A stretch of 64,000 nucleotides of DNA from Cycas panzhihuaensis (taxonomy: Eukaryota > Cycadophyta), in NCBI GenBank assembly GCA_023213395.1, contig CM041465.1:620001-684000 (forward strand). Reading direction: 5' to 3'. The position numbers and the translations under genes are program-made. Positions 1 through 11,055 of the stretch are shown in pieces; the first letter of the stretch is position 1; every line of letters starts with the position of its first letter. Below the pieces are notes generated by a model. The model was not told where the DNA came from, searched no databases, and saw only the letters and a list, made by a program, of their open reading frames with translations.

Positions 1-230
1 TCTAACTTAGAGGCATTCAATCATAATCTGACATAGGGTAGCTTCGCACCACTAACTTTTCAACTAAGCGTGATGACCAATTGTGTGAATCAATGGTTCC
101 TCTCGTACTAAGTTGAATTACTATTATGACATGACTCATCGGTAGTGTAAAACTAACTTTGTCTCGCGACAATCTAAACCCAACTCACGTTCCCTATTGG
201 TGGGTGAACAATCCAACACTTGGTGAATTC

Positions 231-274
<44 letters not shown>

Positions 275-844
275 TAATGTTATTATGAATGCTTGGCTAC
301 AACAAGCTAGTTATCCCTGTGGTAAATTTTTTGACACCTCTAGCCTCAAATTCTGAAGATCTAAAGGATCGATAGGCCACACTTTCACGATTTGTATTCG
401 TATTGAAAATTAAAATCAAATGAGCTTTTACCCTTTTGTTCCACACGAGATTTCTGTTCTCGTTGAGCTCATCTTAGGACACCTATGTTATCTTTTAACA
501 GATGTCTTGACCAAACTCCCACACGAAAATGTCTTACGCCGGATCGACATGACCGTACACACCTTAAGGCCAAAAATAGGGGCAATGCCCTGCCTCCACC
601 TCACGAAATAAGTAAAATAACGTTAAAAGTAGTGGTATTTCACTTACGCCCAAAATGGCTCCCACTTATTCTACACCTCTTAAGTCATTTCATAAAATTG
701 GATTAGAGTCAAGCTTAATAGGGTCTTCTTTCCCCGCTGATTCCACCAGACCTATTCCCTTGGCTGTGGTTTCACTAGATAGTAGATAGGGATAGTGGGA
801 ATCTCGTTAATCCATTCATGTGATCACTAATTAGATGATGAGAA

Positions 845-876
<32 letters not shown>

Positions 877-3019
877 TCGCTGTTTACCCGCACTTGGTTG
901 AATTTCTTCACTTTGACATTCAGAGCACTCGGCAGAAATCACATTGCGTCGGCATCACTGAGGACCATCGCAATGCTTTATTTTAATTAAGCGGTCAGTT
1001 GCCCTTATGCGTACGGTTTGAGTCGATTGTTTGTTGCTGAGGAAAGCCCCCACAAAGGTACATTTTGCACCCGTCACCTGATCGACACGCACCGGCCTGC
1101 CCTCACTGCGATAGTAGCTTAGGCAGACCACCGAGAGCCCATGAGCTTGAGGCACGAACCCCTTGGCCCAACCCTCAAAGCTAATCCTTTTCCCAAGTTT
1201 ACAAATCTATTTTACTGACTTCCCTTACCTACATTGTTCTATTGACCAGAGGCTGCTCACCTTGGAGACCTGATGTGGATATGAGTACGACCGGGCACAA
1301 ATGGTACTTAGTACTCTAGATTTTCAAGAGCTGCTAGAGGTACACCAGACACCACAGGATGTACGGTGCTCTTCCAGTTGCTGGACCCTATCTCTGGATG
1401 AACTGATTTCAGGATGGGTAGGGCATTAAAAGAAAAGATAACTCTTCTGGGGCCCTCATGAGCTTCTCCAAATTTCCTAATGTCATAGTTAAGCCACGTC
1501 CTGGTTCGAGAATATTAACTCGATTCCCTTTCGATGTACACACAAAGTGCACCCTTCACACAAGGCTTCCCCATCTGTTAGGATCGACTAACCCATGTCC
1601 AAGTGTTGTTCACATAGAACCTTTCCTCACTTCAGTCTTCAAAGTTCTCATTTGAATATTTGCTACTACCACCAAGATGCAGGGGCGGTTTGCCCGGACT
1701 ACACCCAAGGTTTCTCAATGACCCCTGCGCCCTCCTACTCATCGAGGCTAAGAACTTGCCCCAATGACTGAGTATAGGTCCCACGCTTTGACGCCATCCA
1801 TTCTCGAGGCTAGTTAATTCAGTAGGTAAGTTGTTACATACTCCTTAGCAGATTTTGACTTCCATGACCACTGTCCTGCTGTCTTAATCAACCAACACCC
1901 TTTGTGGGATCTAGGTTAGCACGCATTCTAGCACCGTAACTCGAGTTTCGATTCATCCCACATTGCAGTTCTACTTAGCAAAAATGGCCCATTAGAGCTC
2001 AGTTACGCTATGTGGCTCAGCAGGCGATCCTGCCGTCTTACCTATTTAAAGTTTGAGAATATGTTAAGGGAATTATGCCCCCGATGCCTCTAATAATTTG
2101 CTTTAGATAAAATTTGCACAGAGCTCCGGTATCACGAGGAAAGTTCAGAGGAAACCATCTACTAGACGGTTCAATTAGCCTTTCGCCCCTATACCCAAGT
2201 CAGACGAACGATTTGCATGTCAGTATTGCTACGAGCCTCCACCAGAGTTTCCTCTGGCTTCACCCTACTTAGGCATAGTTCACCATCTTTCAGGTCCCAA
2301 TAGGTATGCTCACACTCGAACCCTTCAGAGAAGATCAGGGTCGGTTAGTGGTGCATGCCCTGAGGGGCATCTTGCCAATCAGCTTCCTTGCACTTAACGG
2401 GTTTCCAAACTCACGGACTCGCATACATGTGAGACTCCTTGGTCCGTGTTTCAAGACGGGCGGATGGAAGCTTCATGAGACCAATGCCCGCAAGCATGCG
2501 AGTTCAGGGCCACCGCAAAGGCGTGTACTTCTCTCAGTGACCGTCGCAATGATGAAACTCTGCGTAGTCTCCCACATGCATTTTTATCACCATGACAGCT
2601 AGTGATGGTCCACACCCTGAGTCAGTGTGGCAAGGGGATCATAGTTTAGCATTTGGTGGGCGCATCACCAACCTCCATCCACTTCCCTCCTAACAATTTC
2701 AAGCACTCTTTAACTCTCTTTTTAAAGTTCTTTTCATCTTTCCCTTGCGGTACTTGTTTACTATCAGTCCCTCACTCATATTTAGCCTTGCACAGAATTT
2801 ACCACCCGATGAGGGCTGCATTCCCAAACAACTCGACTTGCAGACAACGCCTCGTGATGCAATAGGGTCCGAACCTGATGGGGCTCTCACCCTCTTGGGC
2901 GTCCCCTTCTAAGGGACTTGGGCCCGGTCCATTGCTAAAGGCAGCTTCTCTGGGCTACAATTCGGATGCATTGCCCAATTTTCATGTTGGACTCTTCCTG
3001 GTTTGCTCACCATTACTAG

Positions 3020-3052
<33 letters not shown>

Positions 3053-3100
3053 GTGATATGCTTAAACTCAGTGGGTGATCTCGCCTGACCTAGGGTCACA
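1..3100 (-). rRNA. 25S rRNA, unit U1, 3' end cut by window start
   Basis: Large-subunit rRNA, here as a probable pseudogene. The 5' end, near 3100, is fixed by the reverse complement of the conserved start (tgacctagggtcac at 3087-3100) and by the ITS4 primer region near 3043-3062 (cctccgcttagtgatatgc). Window base 1 corresponds to position 22113 in the complete U2 copy, so about 270 nt of the 3' end lie outside the window. Conserved plant blocks are easy to follow along the whole length. The copy is decayed: near base 50 the usual cgcgcc reads cgcacc, accaagcgcg reads actaagcgtg, and tatcgcgac reads tattatgac, all CpG transitions. Identity is certain; that it is silent is inferred. Confidence 0.96.
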
Positions 3101-3341
3101 TGACGTAGACGGGAGAAACTCCAGCCAAAGCCTTGGCCTCCCCAGTGCTCAAGTCGAGGGGGCTTTCCCCGTATGCTATGCACTTACGGTGCGTGTATCG
3201 ATCGGCCAAGCTGAGCAAACCACTGCTCGTCGATGCCTAACAACAGGAATGCAATCTGCTTAAGCCGATAGTTCCATAAGGGACATGGATAGTGACTCCC
3301 TCCTTTGCTGCACATAAGCAATGGGGCAATTTGATTGTGTG
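3101..3341 (-). other. ITS2, unit U1
   Basis: Internal transcribed spacer 2, lying between the 3' end of 5.8S and the 5' end of 25S. Length is about 241 nt, normal for plants. It is removed from the pre-rRNA during ribosome assembly. Boundaries are set by the flanking genes and are good to a few bases. U2 (242 nt) and U3 (244 nt) match closely in length. Confidence 0.85.
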
Positions 3342-3498
3342 TGACACCCAGGTAGACGTGCCCTCATTCGAAGCCTCGGGCATAACTTGCATTCAAAGAC
3401 TAGATGACTTATGGGATTCTGTAATTCACATTAAGTATCACATTTCACTACATTCTTCATCGTGGTGAGGGCTAAGATATCCATTGCTGAGAGTCATG
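3342..3498 (-). rRNA. 5.8S rRNA, unit U1 (degenerate)
   Basis: About 157 nt, the usual plant length. The minus strand opens GACTCTCAGCAATGGATATC (canonical GACTCTCGGCAACGGATATC). Near-invariant plant motifs are damaged: CGATGAAGAACGTAGC reads CGATGAAGAATGTAGT, and GAATTGCAGAATCC reads GAATTACAGAATCC. These are C-to-T or G-to-A changes in a gene under very strong selection, so this copy is almost certainly not used. Confidence 0.93.
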
Positions 3499-4161
3499 CA
3501 TTTCCATAAATACATTGCACGGGCCCTGCGAGAACCTTTGGATCGAGGTCGTGCGACCTCAGTCCTTGGTGTCTGGGCACCACGTGCTTTTTGTTTGTTG
3601 GCCCACCCGCTCCAGCGATGCCCGCTGCAGCGAGACAACCTTGCCCCTTCGAGGATGCAGCCTATACATCAACTCGGAGTCATGGGGCAAGGGGCAAGAG
3701 TCATACGAAACCATTGTAGGGATAAGACAGCACGAGAGAAGGGCCTGGTTACCTAACACAATCAAACAGTCCATGCCACGCTTCCAGTTCCCTAAGCCCA
3801 CTACTGATAGGGGTCCCCTGCAAGCGATAGAGGGGCGCCTGACCCTCTCGACGAACCTAATGGGATATATGCTATAACAAATGCAGCCCACCATCCCGCC
3901 TATGGCTCCTGGGCTACGAACTATATATCCTCGAGCGCGGCAGAAGTGAGACAGGCGACGGGCATAGTCTGACATCCAAACATCCCTCTTCGCGAGAGAA
4001 TGACAAGGTCATTCCAACCCCCTCCCGAACCTGGACTGCACGTAGTTGAGTAGAGCCATCTAGAGAAATGATGAGGAACATGACGTCTTCCAGGGGCCTG
4101 AAACCCGTCACGTCCCCACCTAAAAGTTCGCTCATTATCTATGGTATCCAGAGACCAGTGC
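3499..4161 (-). other. ITS1, unit U1, unusually long
   Basis: Internal transcribed spacer 1, between 18S and 5.8S, about 663 nt. Flowering plants usually have 200-300 nt, while gymnosperms have longer ones, so length argues against a typical angiosperm. The conserved angiosperm ITS1 core ending in GCCAAGGAA was not found. Open frames on both strands here are accidental. Confidence 0.85.
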
Positions 4162-4405
4162 CAATGATCCTTTTATAGGTTCAACTACAGAAACCTTGTT
4201 ATGACTTCTCCTTCCTCTAAATAATAAGGTTCAATGAACTTCTCGCGATGTCAGCAGTAACAAACCACCGTCGTCGTTGTGATCTAAACACTTCACCGGA
4301 GCACTCAATCGATAGGAGCGATGGGCGGTGTGTATAAAGGGCAGGGACATAGTCAATGCATGTTGATGACTCACGCTTACTAGGAATTCCTCGTTGAAGG
4401 TCAAT

Positions 4406-4441
<36 letters not shown>

Positions 4442-4813
4442 CATAGATTACCCAAACCTCTTAGCCAAGGTTATAGACTCATTGAATACATCAATGCAGC
4501 GTGCGTGCAGTCCAAAACATCTAAGGGCATCACAGACCTATTATTGCCTCAAACTTCCATGGCCTAAATGGCCATAGTCCCTCTAAGAAGCTGAACACAA
4601 AGGAAACCCTCTACGTAGCTAGTTAGCAAGCTGAGGTCTCATTCATTAATGGAATTAACCAGATAAATTGCTCTACCAACTAAGAACGGCCATGCACCAC
4701 CACCCATAGAATTAAGAAAGAGCTCTTAACCTGTCAATCCTTACTATGTTTGGACCTGATAAGTTTCCCCATGTTGAGTTCTTAATCTGTTCACTCTTGG
4801 TGGTGCCCATCCA

Positions 4814-4850
<37 letters not shown>

Positions 4851-4987
4851 TCTCGGAACCTAAAAACTTTGATTTCTCATAAGGTGCCGGTGGAGTCCTT
4901 AAAGTAACATCCACCGATCCCTAGTTGACATCATTTATGGTTGAGACTAGGGCGATATCTGATAAATCTTTGAGCCCCTAACTTTCA

Positions 4988-5024
<37 letters not shown>

Positions 5025-5030
5025 ATAGTG

Positions 5031-5062
<32 letters not shown>

Positions 5063-5957
5063 TTGACAATGAAATACGAATGCCCCCGATCGTCCCTATT
5101 AATCATTACTCTGGTCCCGAAGGCCAATGTAATAGGACCAAAATCCTATCATGTTATTCCATACTAATGTATTTAGAGCATATGCTTACCTTAAGCACTC
5201 TAATTTTTCAAAATAGCGATGCTAAAGCGCAACCCGCAACTAAGTCCGGGAACATCTTTAGGTAAAGAGGATGAAAGCGATTGATGCACAGAAAGCGGTG
5301 ATCGGCGGTCCCAGATCCAACAATGAGCTTTTTAACTGCAATAGCTTAAATATACACTATTGGAGCTAGAATTACCGTGGCAGCTGGCACCAGACTTGCC
5401 CTCTAATGGATCCTCGTTAAGGGATTTGAATTGTACTCATTCCAATTACCAGACTCGATGAGCCCAATATTGTTATTTATTGTCACTACCTCCCCGTGTC
5501 AGGATTGGGTAATTTGTGTGCCTGCTACCTTCCTTGGATGTGGTAGTCATTTCTTAGGCTCCCTCTCTGGAATCGAACCCTAATTCTCTGTCACCCATCA
5601 CCACCATGGTAGGCCTCTATCCTACCATTGAAAGTTGATAGGGCAGAAATTTGAATGAAGCATCACCGGCACTAGGGCCATGCGATTCATCGAGTTATCA
5701 TGAATCACTGACACACTAGACGAGAGCCCGCATCGACCTTTTATCTAATAAATGCATCTCTTCCAGAAGTTAGGATTTGGTACACATATTAGCTCTAGAA
5801 TTACTATGGTTATCTAAGTAACAAGAATATCATTAAATAAACTATAACTGATTTAATGAGCCATTCACAATTTCACGATGCGAAATAGTTCATACTAACA
5901 CATGCATGGCTTAATCTTTGAGACAAGCATATGACTACTGGCAGGATCAACTAGGTA
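4162..5957 (-). rRNA. 18S rRNA, unit U1 (degenerate, near full length)
   Basis: Small-subunit rRNA of about 1796 nt (plants usually about 1808). The 3' end is marked by the complement of GGATCATTG near 4162-4170. The 5' end is marked by ggcaggatcaactaggta at 5940-5957, where the usual sequence has ccaggta. The gene can be followed throughout, but with many CpG-type transitions and small deletions, for example ataggttcaactacag near 4176-4190, where functional genes have gtaggttcacctacgg. Confidence 0.96.
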
Positions 5958-6780
5958 GCATCCATGAATGTCAGGCATCTGTTTGAGTAGGCTATTCAAA
6001 CGAACGATTGCAAAATAATAACAACACAAAGGGTCAATCCGCATCGGGCCTCCTCACAATTATCTCACCTAGAACAAGCGATGCCTGATAGCCAAGTGAA
6101 ACCATATAATCCACCGAAGAGAAAACCCATCCAAAATCTGCCAACAACAAATGCAAAAAAAAAAAACACAAGAGAGATAAGAACCCACGGGACTGCATGC
6201 CTCGCACCGATGCCAAAAACAGACAGAGCATAGAAAAACAAAAGTGACCAGTAACAGAGAGCCCAAGTAAAGGAAAATGAGACACAAATTACGGCAGCAG
6301 CTGTAACAAACCTGAGGTATGCTTCTTAAAACGAGTGGTGGGTGGTGGAGACTAAATAGCAAATGAAGCTACAGAAAGGACCATAGATAGGATAAAGAAA
6401 TGCGAGTGTCAGAGGAACATAGTAAACAACATGAGAGGGCCCATCTTGGGGCACTCCTCTCCTGAGATATCACGGGCCACACACCAACATTCAAAACACG
6501 ATCGGTGAGAAAGCACAATTTAGAGACTGGTCAAGGGGCAAGGGAAGGAATACAAGAATGAAGCAGTGGCTGCAGGGGGCACGTACAAGTACTCGCACTA
6601 AAGCCACAACACCAATCACCATGCCGCTCTCAAAGCAAGGCTCTGAGTAAAAACACCCTCCATGTTGAACACTGCCATCCACACAACACATAAACCAGAG
6701 AGATAATTCCCAACAAAATAGGTGTAAAACTAGTAGTAGCAACGACTAAAGACACACCCACAAGGCCATCAGGGAGGGAA
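5958..6780 (-). other. 18S-proximal spacer block (5' ETS side), spacer a
   Basis: Non-repetitive block directly upstream of the 18S 5' end, where the 5' external transcribed spacer should lie. It is shared with 28122-29020 and 47015-47885 with small indels. It holds a 12-base A run near 6155-6168. No gene was recognised. The transcription start was not located. Confidence 0.7.
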
Positions 6781-7149
6781 CCCACACCTGGGAGACTTCA
6801 ACCGTGCAATGCAAGACGGATCAGAAATGCAAGAGAAGAGGGGATCAGTGCAAGATAGATGCCAACTTTCAGTTCACAAACACTAGGTGCCAAGCAACTT
6901 GTAAATCTACGAGAGGAGCGAGCATATAGACAAGAGGGAATGATCGCAGTGGAACAAATGCCACTTGAATGGGTGCTTGGTGAAACACCCTTCGCACGTA
7001 CCTGTGTCCATGCAATCAGCCTGAACAACCTAGTCTCGATCACATAGGGGAAAAAATAAACATGTTAGGCACCAAACAACTGACAAATATACCAGAGAAG
7101 TGAGCGTATAGATGAGAGAGGGAAACAATCAGAGTGGGGTAGATTCCAT
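6781..7149. repeat. Partly deleted relative of the B repeats, spacer a
   Basis: Two shortened units related to the 320-bp B repeats that follow: they share tttcagttcac, gaaacacccttcgcacgta and tagtctcgatcacatag, but lack much of the unit middle. Matching blocks lie at 29020-29377 and 47886-48250, so the partial deletion predates duplication of the rDNA units. Confidence 0.7.
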
Positions 7150-8985
7150 CTTTCAGTTCACGGACACCCTGGGAGGAGTATCTCGTATGAGGACCTTTGC
7201 CCTACACAACCTGGCACTGCTCCAACTGCACGACCAACATCAAGTCCAAATGGGCACATCCCATACACGCGAGTCCTCTATTAAATGACGCTTGGGTGAG
7301 TGCTTTGCAAAACACCCTTTGCACATATCCATGTCCATTCCATCCACCCAGACCAGCCGGTCTCGATCGCATAGCAAAAATAAGCGTTAGGGTCCACACC
7401 ACTCGGAAATCCATGATGAGCAAGCATACATAGACGAGGGAGGAAACGATTAGAGTGGGGCAGATGTTGTCTTTCAGTTCACAGATACCCCGGGAGGAGT
7501 ATCCCGTATGAGGCCCTTTACCCTACATAGCCTAGCGCTACTCCAACTATGCGACCAACATCAAGTCTGAACGGGCACATCCCGTGCACACGAGTCCTCT
7601 ATTAAACGATGCTTAGGTGAACCCTTGTGAAACACCCTTCGCATGTATCTGTGTCCGTGCCATCCACCCAAACTGGTCGGTCTCGATTGCATGGCAAAAA
7701 TAAGCGTTAGGGTCCACACCACTAGGAAATCCACGATGAGCAAGCATACATATAGATGAGGGAGGAAACGATCGAAGTAGGGCAGATGCCATCTTTCAGT
7801 TCACGGACACCCTGGGAGGAGTATCCCGTATGAGGCCTTTTACCTTACACAGCCCGGAACTGCTCTAACTGCATGACCAATATCAACTCCAGACAGGCAT
7901 GTCCCGTGCACGCAAGTCCTCTATTAAATGACGCTTGGGTAAGCGCTTTACAAAACACCCTTCACATGTATCCATATCTGTGCCATCCGCCCAGACCAGT
8001 CAGTCTCGATCGCATAGCAAAAATAAGTGTTAGGGTCCACACCACTTGGAAATCCATGATGAGCAAGCATACAGATAGACGAGGGAGGAAATGATCAGAG
8101 CAGGGAAGACGCCATCTTTCATTTCATGGACACCTTGGGAGGAGTATCCCGTATGCGACCCTTTACCCTACACAGCCCAGTGCTGCTCCAACTGCACAAC
8201 CAATATCAAGTCTGGATGGGAACGTCCTATGCACGTGAGTCCTCTATTAAACGATGCTTGGGTGAGCACTTTGCGAAACACCCTTCGCACGTATCCATGT
8301 TCGTGCCATCCACCCAGACCGGTTGGTCTCGATCGCATAGTAAAAGTAAGTGTTAGGGTCTACACCACTAGTAAATCCATGATGAGCAAGCATACATATA
8401 GACAAGGGAGGAAATGATCAGAGCGGGGCAGATGCCATCTTTTAGTTCACGAACACCCTGGGAGGAGTATCCCATATGAGGCCCTTTACCTTATACAGCT
8501 CGGTGCTGCTCCAACTGCGTGACCAACATCAAGTCCAGATGGCCATGTCCCATGCATGTGAGTCCTTTATTAAATGACGCTTGGGTGAGAGCTTTATGAA
8601 ACACCCTTTGTACGTATCTATGTCCATGCCATCAGCTTGGACTAGCGATGTCGATTGCATAGCAAAAATAAGCAATAAGTGCATACCACTTGGAAATCCA
8701 CAATGAGTAAGCATACATATAGACGAGGGAGGAAACGATCAAAGTGGGGCAGACGCCGTCTTTCAGTTCACGGACACCCTGGGAGGAGTATCCCGTATGA
8801 GGCCCTTTACCCTACACAGCCCGGTGCTGCTCCAACTGCGCAATTAACATCAAGTCCAGATGGGCATATCCCATGCATGCTAGTCCTCTATTAAACAATG
8901 CTTGGGTGAGCACTTTATGAAACACCCTTCACACATATCTGTGTCCGTGCCATCTACCCAGATTGACTAGTCTCAGTCGCACCAC
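7150..8985. repeat. B repeat array, about 320 bp x 6, spacer a
   Basis: Six head-to-tail monomers begin near ctttcagttcacgg at about 7151, 7471, 7793, 8116, 8439 and 8760, giving a period of 320-323 bp. Each contains caccctgggaggagtatccc, gagtcctctattaaacga, gaaacacccttcgcacgta and a ggtctcgatcgcatagcaaa block. Monomers differ mostly by C/T and G/A changes. The array sits between the 18S-proximal block and the C repeats. In plants, repeats here often lie within or beside the 5' ETS; a role is not shown. The middle of the monomer resembles the 5S rRNA internal promoter region (see findings). Confidence 0.92.
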
Positions 8986-10785
8986 AAAAACAAACCCGCA
9001 ATCCCACTAAAAAGGCAATAAACCGGAACTTGATCGAGCACCACGCTTCATGCGTTATTGAACCAAAGGAATTATAGAATAAGGGTATATACGCCATGTA
9101 GGTCCAACGCTCACCCTGCTAGCCAATTGATAAATTACCGCTTGCAATGAGTTGGGTCAATAATACAGGATGCGTCTTTCCATCGAAGGTGCTAACCTCA
9201 TGCACTACAGCATGGACCGAAAATGCCCAACATGTTGACCAACCTAACAAAGGCCCCAGGTCAATGCTTAGAGGGATCTGACATGAAGTGCAAAGGAACG
9301 ACCATGTTTCTGCGTAATTGATCTAGAGGACTCATAGAATAAGGGTCCGATCCAGAAAGCGGGCCTACTTTTCCCCTTACCAGCACAAGGAAAAGTCACC
9401 ACCTGCCAATAGCCATTTCGCACATAATTAGGCTAAAGGACTTCACGAAAAGGGTCTGCCTGTCGTCCCCAGGCCAATGCTCAGAAGGACCTGACATGAA
9501 GCACAAAGGAACGGCCACGTTTCACGCATTATTGAACCAAAGGAATCATAGAATAAGGGTTAGTCTGCCTTGAGGGCCAATGCTCACCCTACTGGCTAAT
9601 TGATAAATTGCCACTTGCCATGAGTCGGGTCAATAATACGAGACGCGTCTTTCTATCGAAGGTGCTAACCTCATGTGCTATAGCATGGACCGAAAACTCC
9701 CAACACATCCACTAGCCTAACAATGGCCTAAGGCTAATGCTCAGAGGGACCTGACATGAAGTGCAAAGGAATGGCCATGTTTCGCACGTAATTGAGCCAT
9801 AGGACTCACAGAATAAGGGTCCATCCACTGAGTGGGGCCTACGGTTCCCCCTACTAGCACAAGGAAAAATCATCACCTGCCATGAGTTGGGTCAATAATA
9901 CAGGATGCGTCTTTCCATCGAAGGTGCCAACCTCATGCACTACAACATGGACCAAAAATGGCCAACACATTGACCGACCTAACAAAGGCCCAAGGCTAAT
10001 GCTCAGAGGGACCTGATATGAAGTGCAAAGGAATGACCATGTTTCCCACGTAATTGATCCATAGGACTCACAGAATAAGGGTCCATCCAATCGAGCGGGG
10101 CCTCCGGTTCCCCCTTCCAGCATAACAAAAAATCACCACCTGCCATGAGTCAGGTCAATAATAGGGGACGCATCTTTCCATTGAAGGTGCCAACCTCATG
10201 CGCTATAGCATGGATCGAAAACACCCAACACGTTGACTAACCTAACAAAGGCCCAAGGCCAATGCTCAAAGGGATCCAACATGAAGTGCAAAGGAATGAC
10301 CATGTTTCGCACGTAATTGAGCCATAGGACTCATGGAATAAGGGTCCATCCATTGAGTAGGGCCTATGGTTCCCCCTACCAGTATAAGGAAAAATCACCG
10401 CCTACCATGAGTTGGGTCAATAATATAGGATGCGCCTTTCCATCGAAGGTTCCAACCTCATGCGCTACAGCATGGACCAAAAATGCCCAACACATCGACC
10501 GACTTAAGAAAGGCCCAAGGCTAATGCTCAGAGGGGCCTAACATGAAGCGTAAAGGAACGACCATGTTTTGCACATAATTGAGCCATAGGACTCACGGAA
10601 TAAGGGTCCATCCACCGAGGGGGGCCTACGGTTCCCCTTGCTAGCACAAGGAAAAATTACCGCCTGCCAGGAGCCATTTTGTGCATAATTAGGCTAGAGG
10701 ACTCACAGAAAAGGGTCAGCCCACCATGCAGGACTAATGGTGCCCCCTGCTCCCCTCAAAAGGAAATATCACTGCCTGCCATGAG
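8986..10785. repeat. C repeat array, about 260 bp, spacer a
   Basis: Tandem monomers with the anchor gggtcaataata at about 9154, 9626, 9890, 10156 and 10409, so a basic period of about 262 bp plus one longer interval. Each has a cctcatgcgctacagcatgg block, an aatgctcagagggacctgac block, and a segment ending in ggaataagggtccatccacc. The longer interval adds a variant segment carrying ttattgaaccaaaggaat. No gene seen. Confidence 0.88.
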
Positions 10786-11055
10786 CCAAAGCTTTCCCCA
10801 CCAGAGAGAAATGAGCCATCTGACGCTTGAGAAAATCCACCCACAAAGAAAGGGAGGTTGCCACACCCCCAACCAAGAGAACGAAGAGGCGACCAAAACA
10901 TCAAAGGGAGAAGTGGGGATAAAATTCACAACGTTGTCAACAAAAATAACTTAAGAATTTAGAGACAGACTATACAGAAGGGAACACATGAAGCTGCACG
11001 CTGAACAAACCAAAAACTAAGGGGAGGCCACAGCCAATTCACTGCTAGAAAAAGA
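10786..11055. other. Link block D, spacer a
   Basis: Short non-tandem stretch between the C and E arrays, conserved at 35521-35810 and 52171-52475. Contains tatacagaagggaacacatg and ccaaaaactaaggggaggcc. No gene, promoter or RNA was recognised. Confidence 0.6.

Noticed and set aside
3559-3975. 138-codon open frame on the minus strand
   Set aside because: It lies inside ITS1 of U1 and is broken in ITS1 of U2 and U3.
7150-8985. CRISPR-like regular repeats
   Set aside because: The repeats are head-to-tail with no unique spacers and 320-bp periods, in plant rDNA: ordinary spacer satellites.
7150-8985. A functional 5S rRNA gene in the spacer
   Set aside because: Only the box A/intermediate-element region matches well; box C and a full 120-nt 5S are missing, so at most a derived relic.
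10786-11055. 18S gene promoter in the D block
   Set aside because: No TATATR-GGGG-like start motif on the minus strand was seen there.
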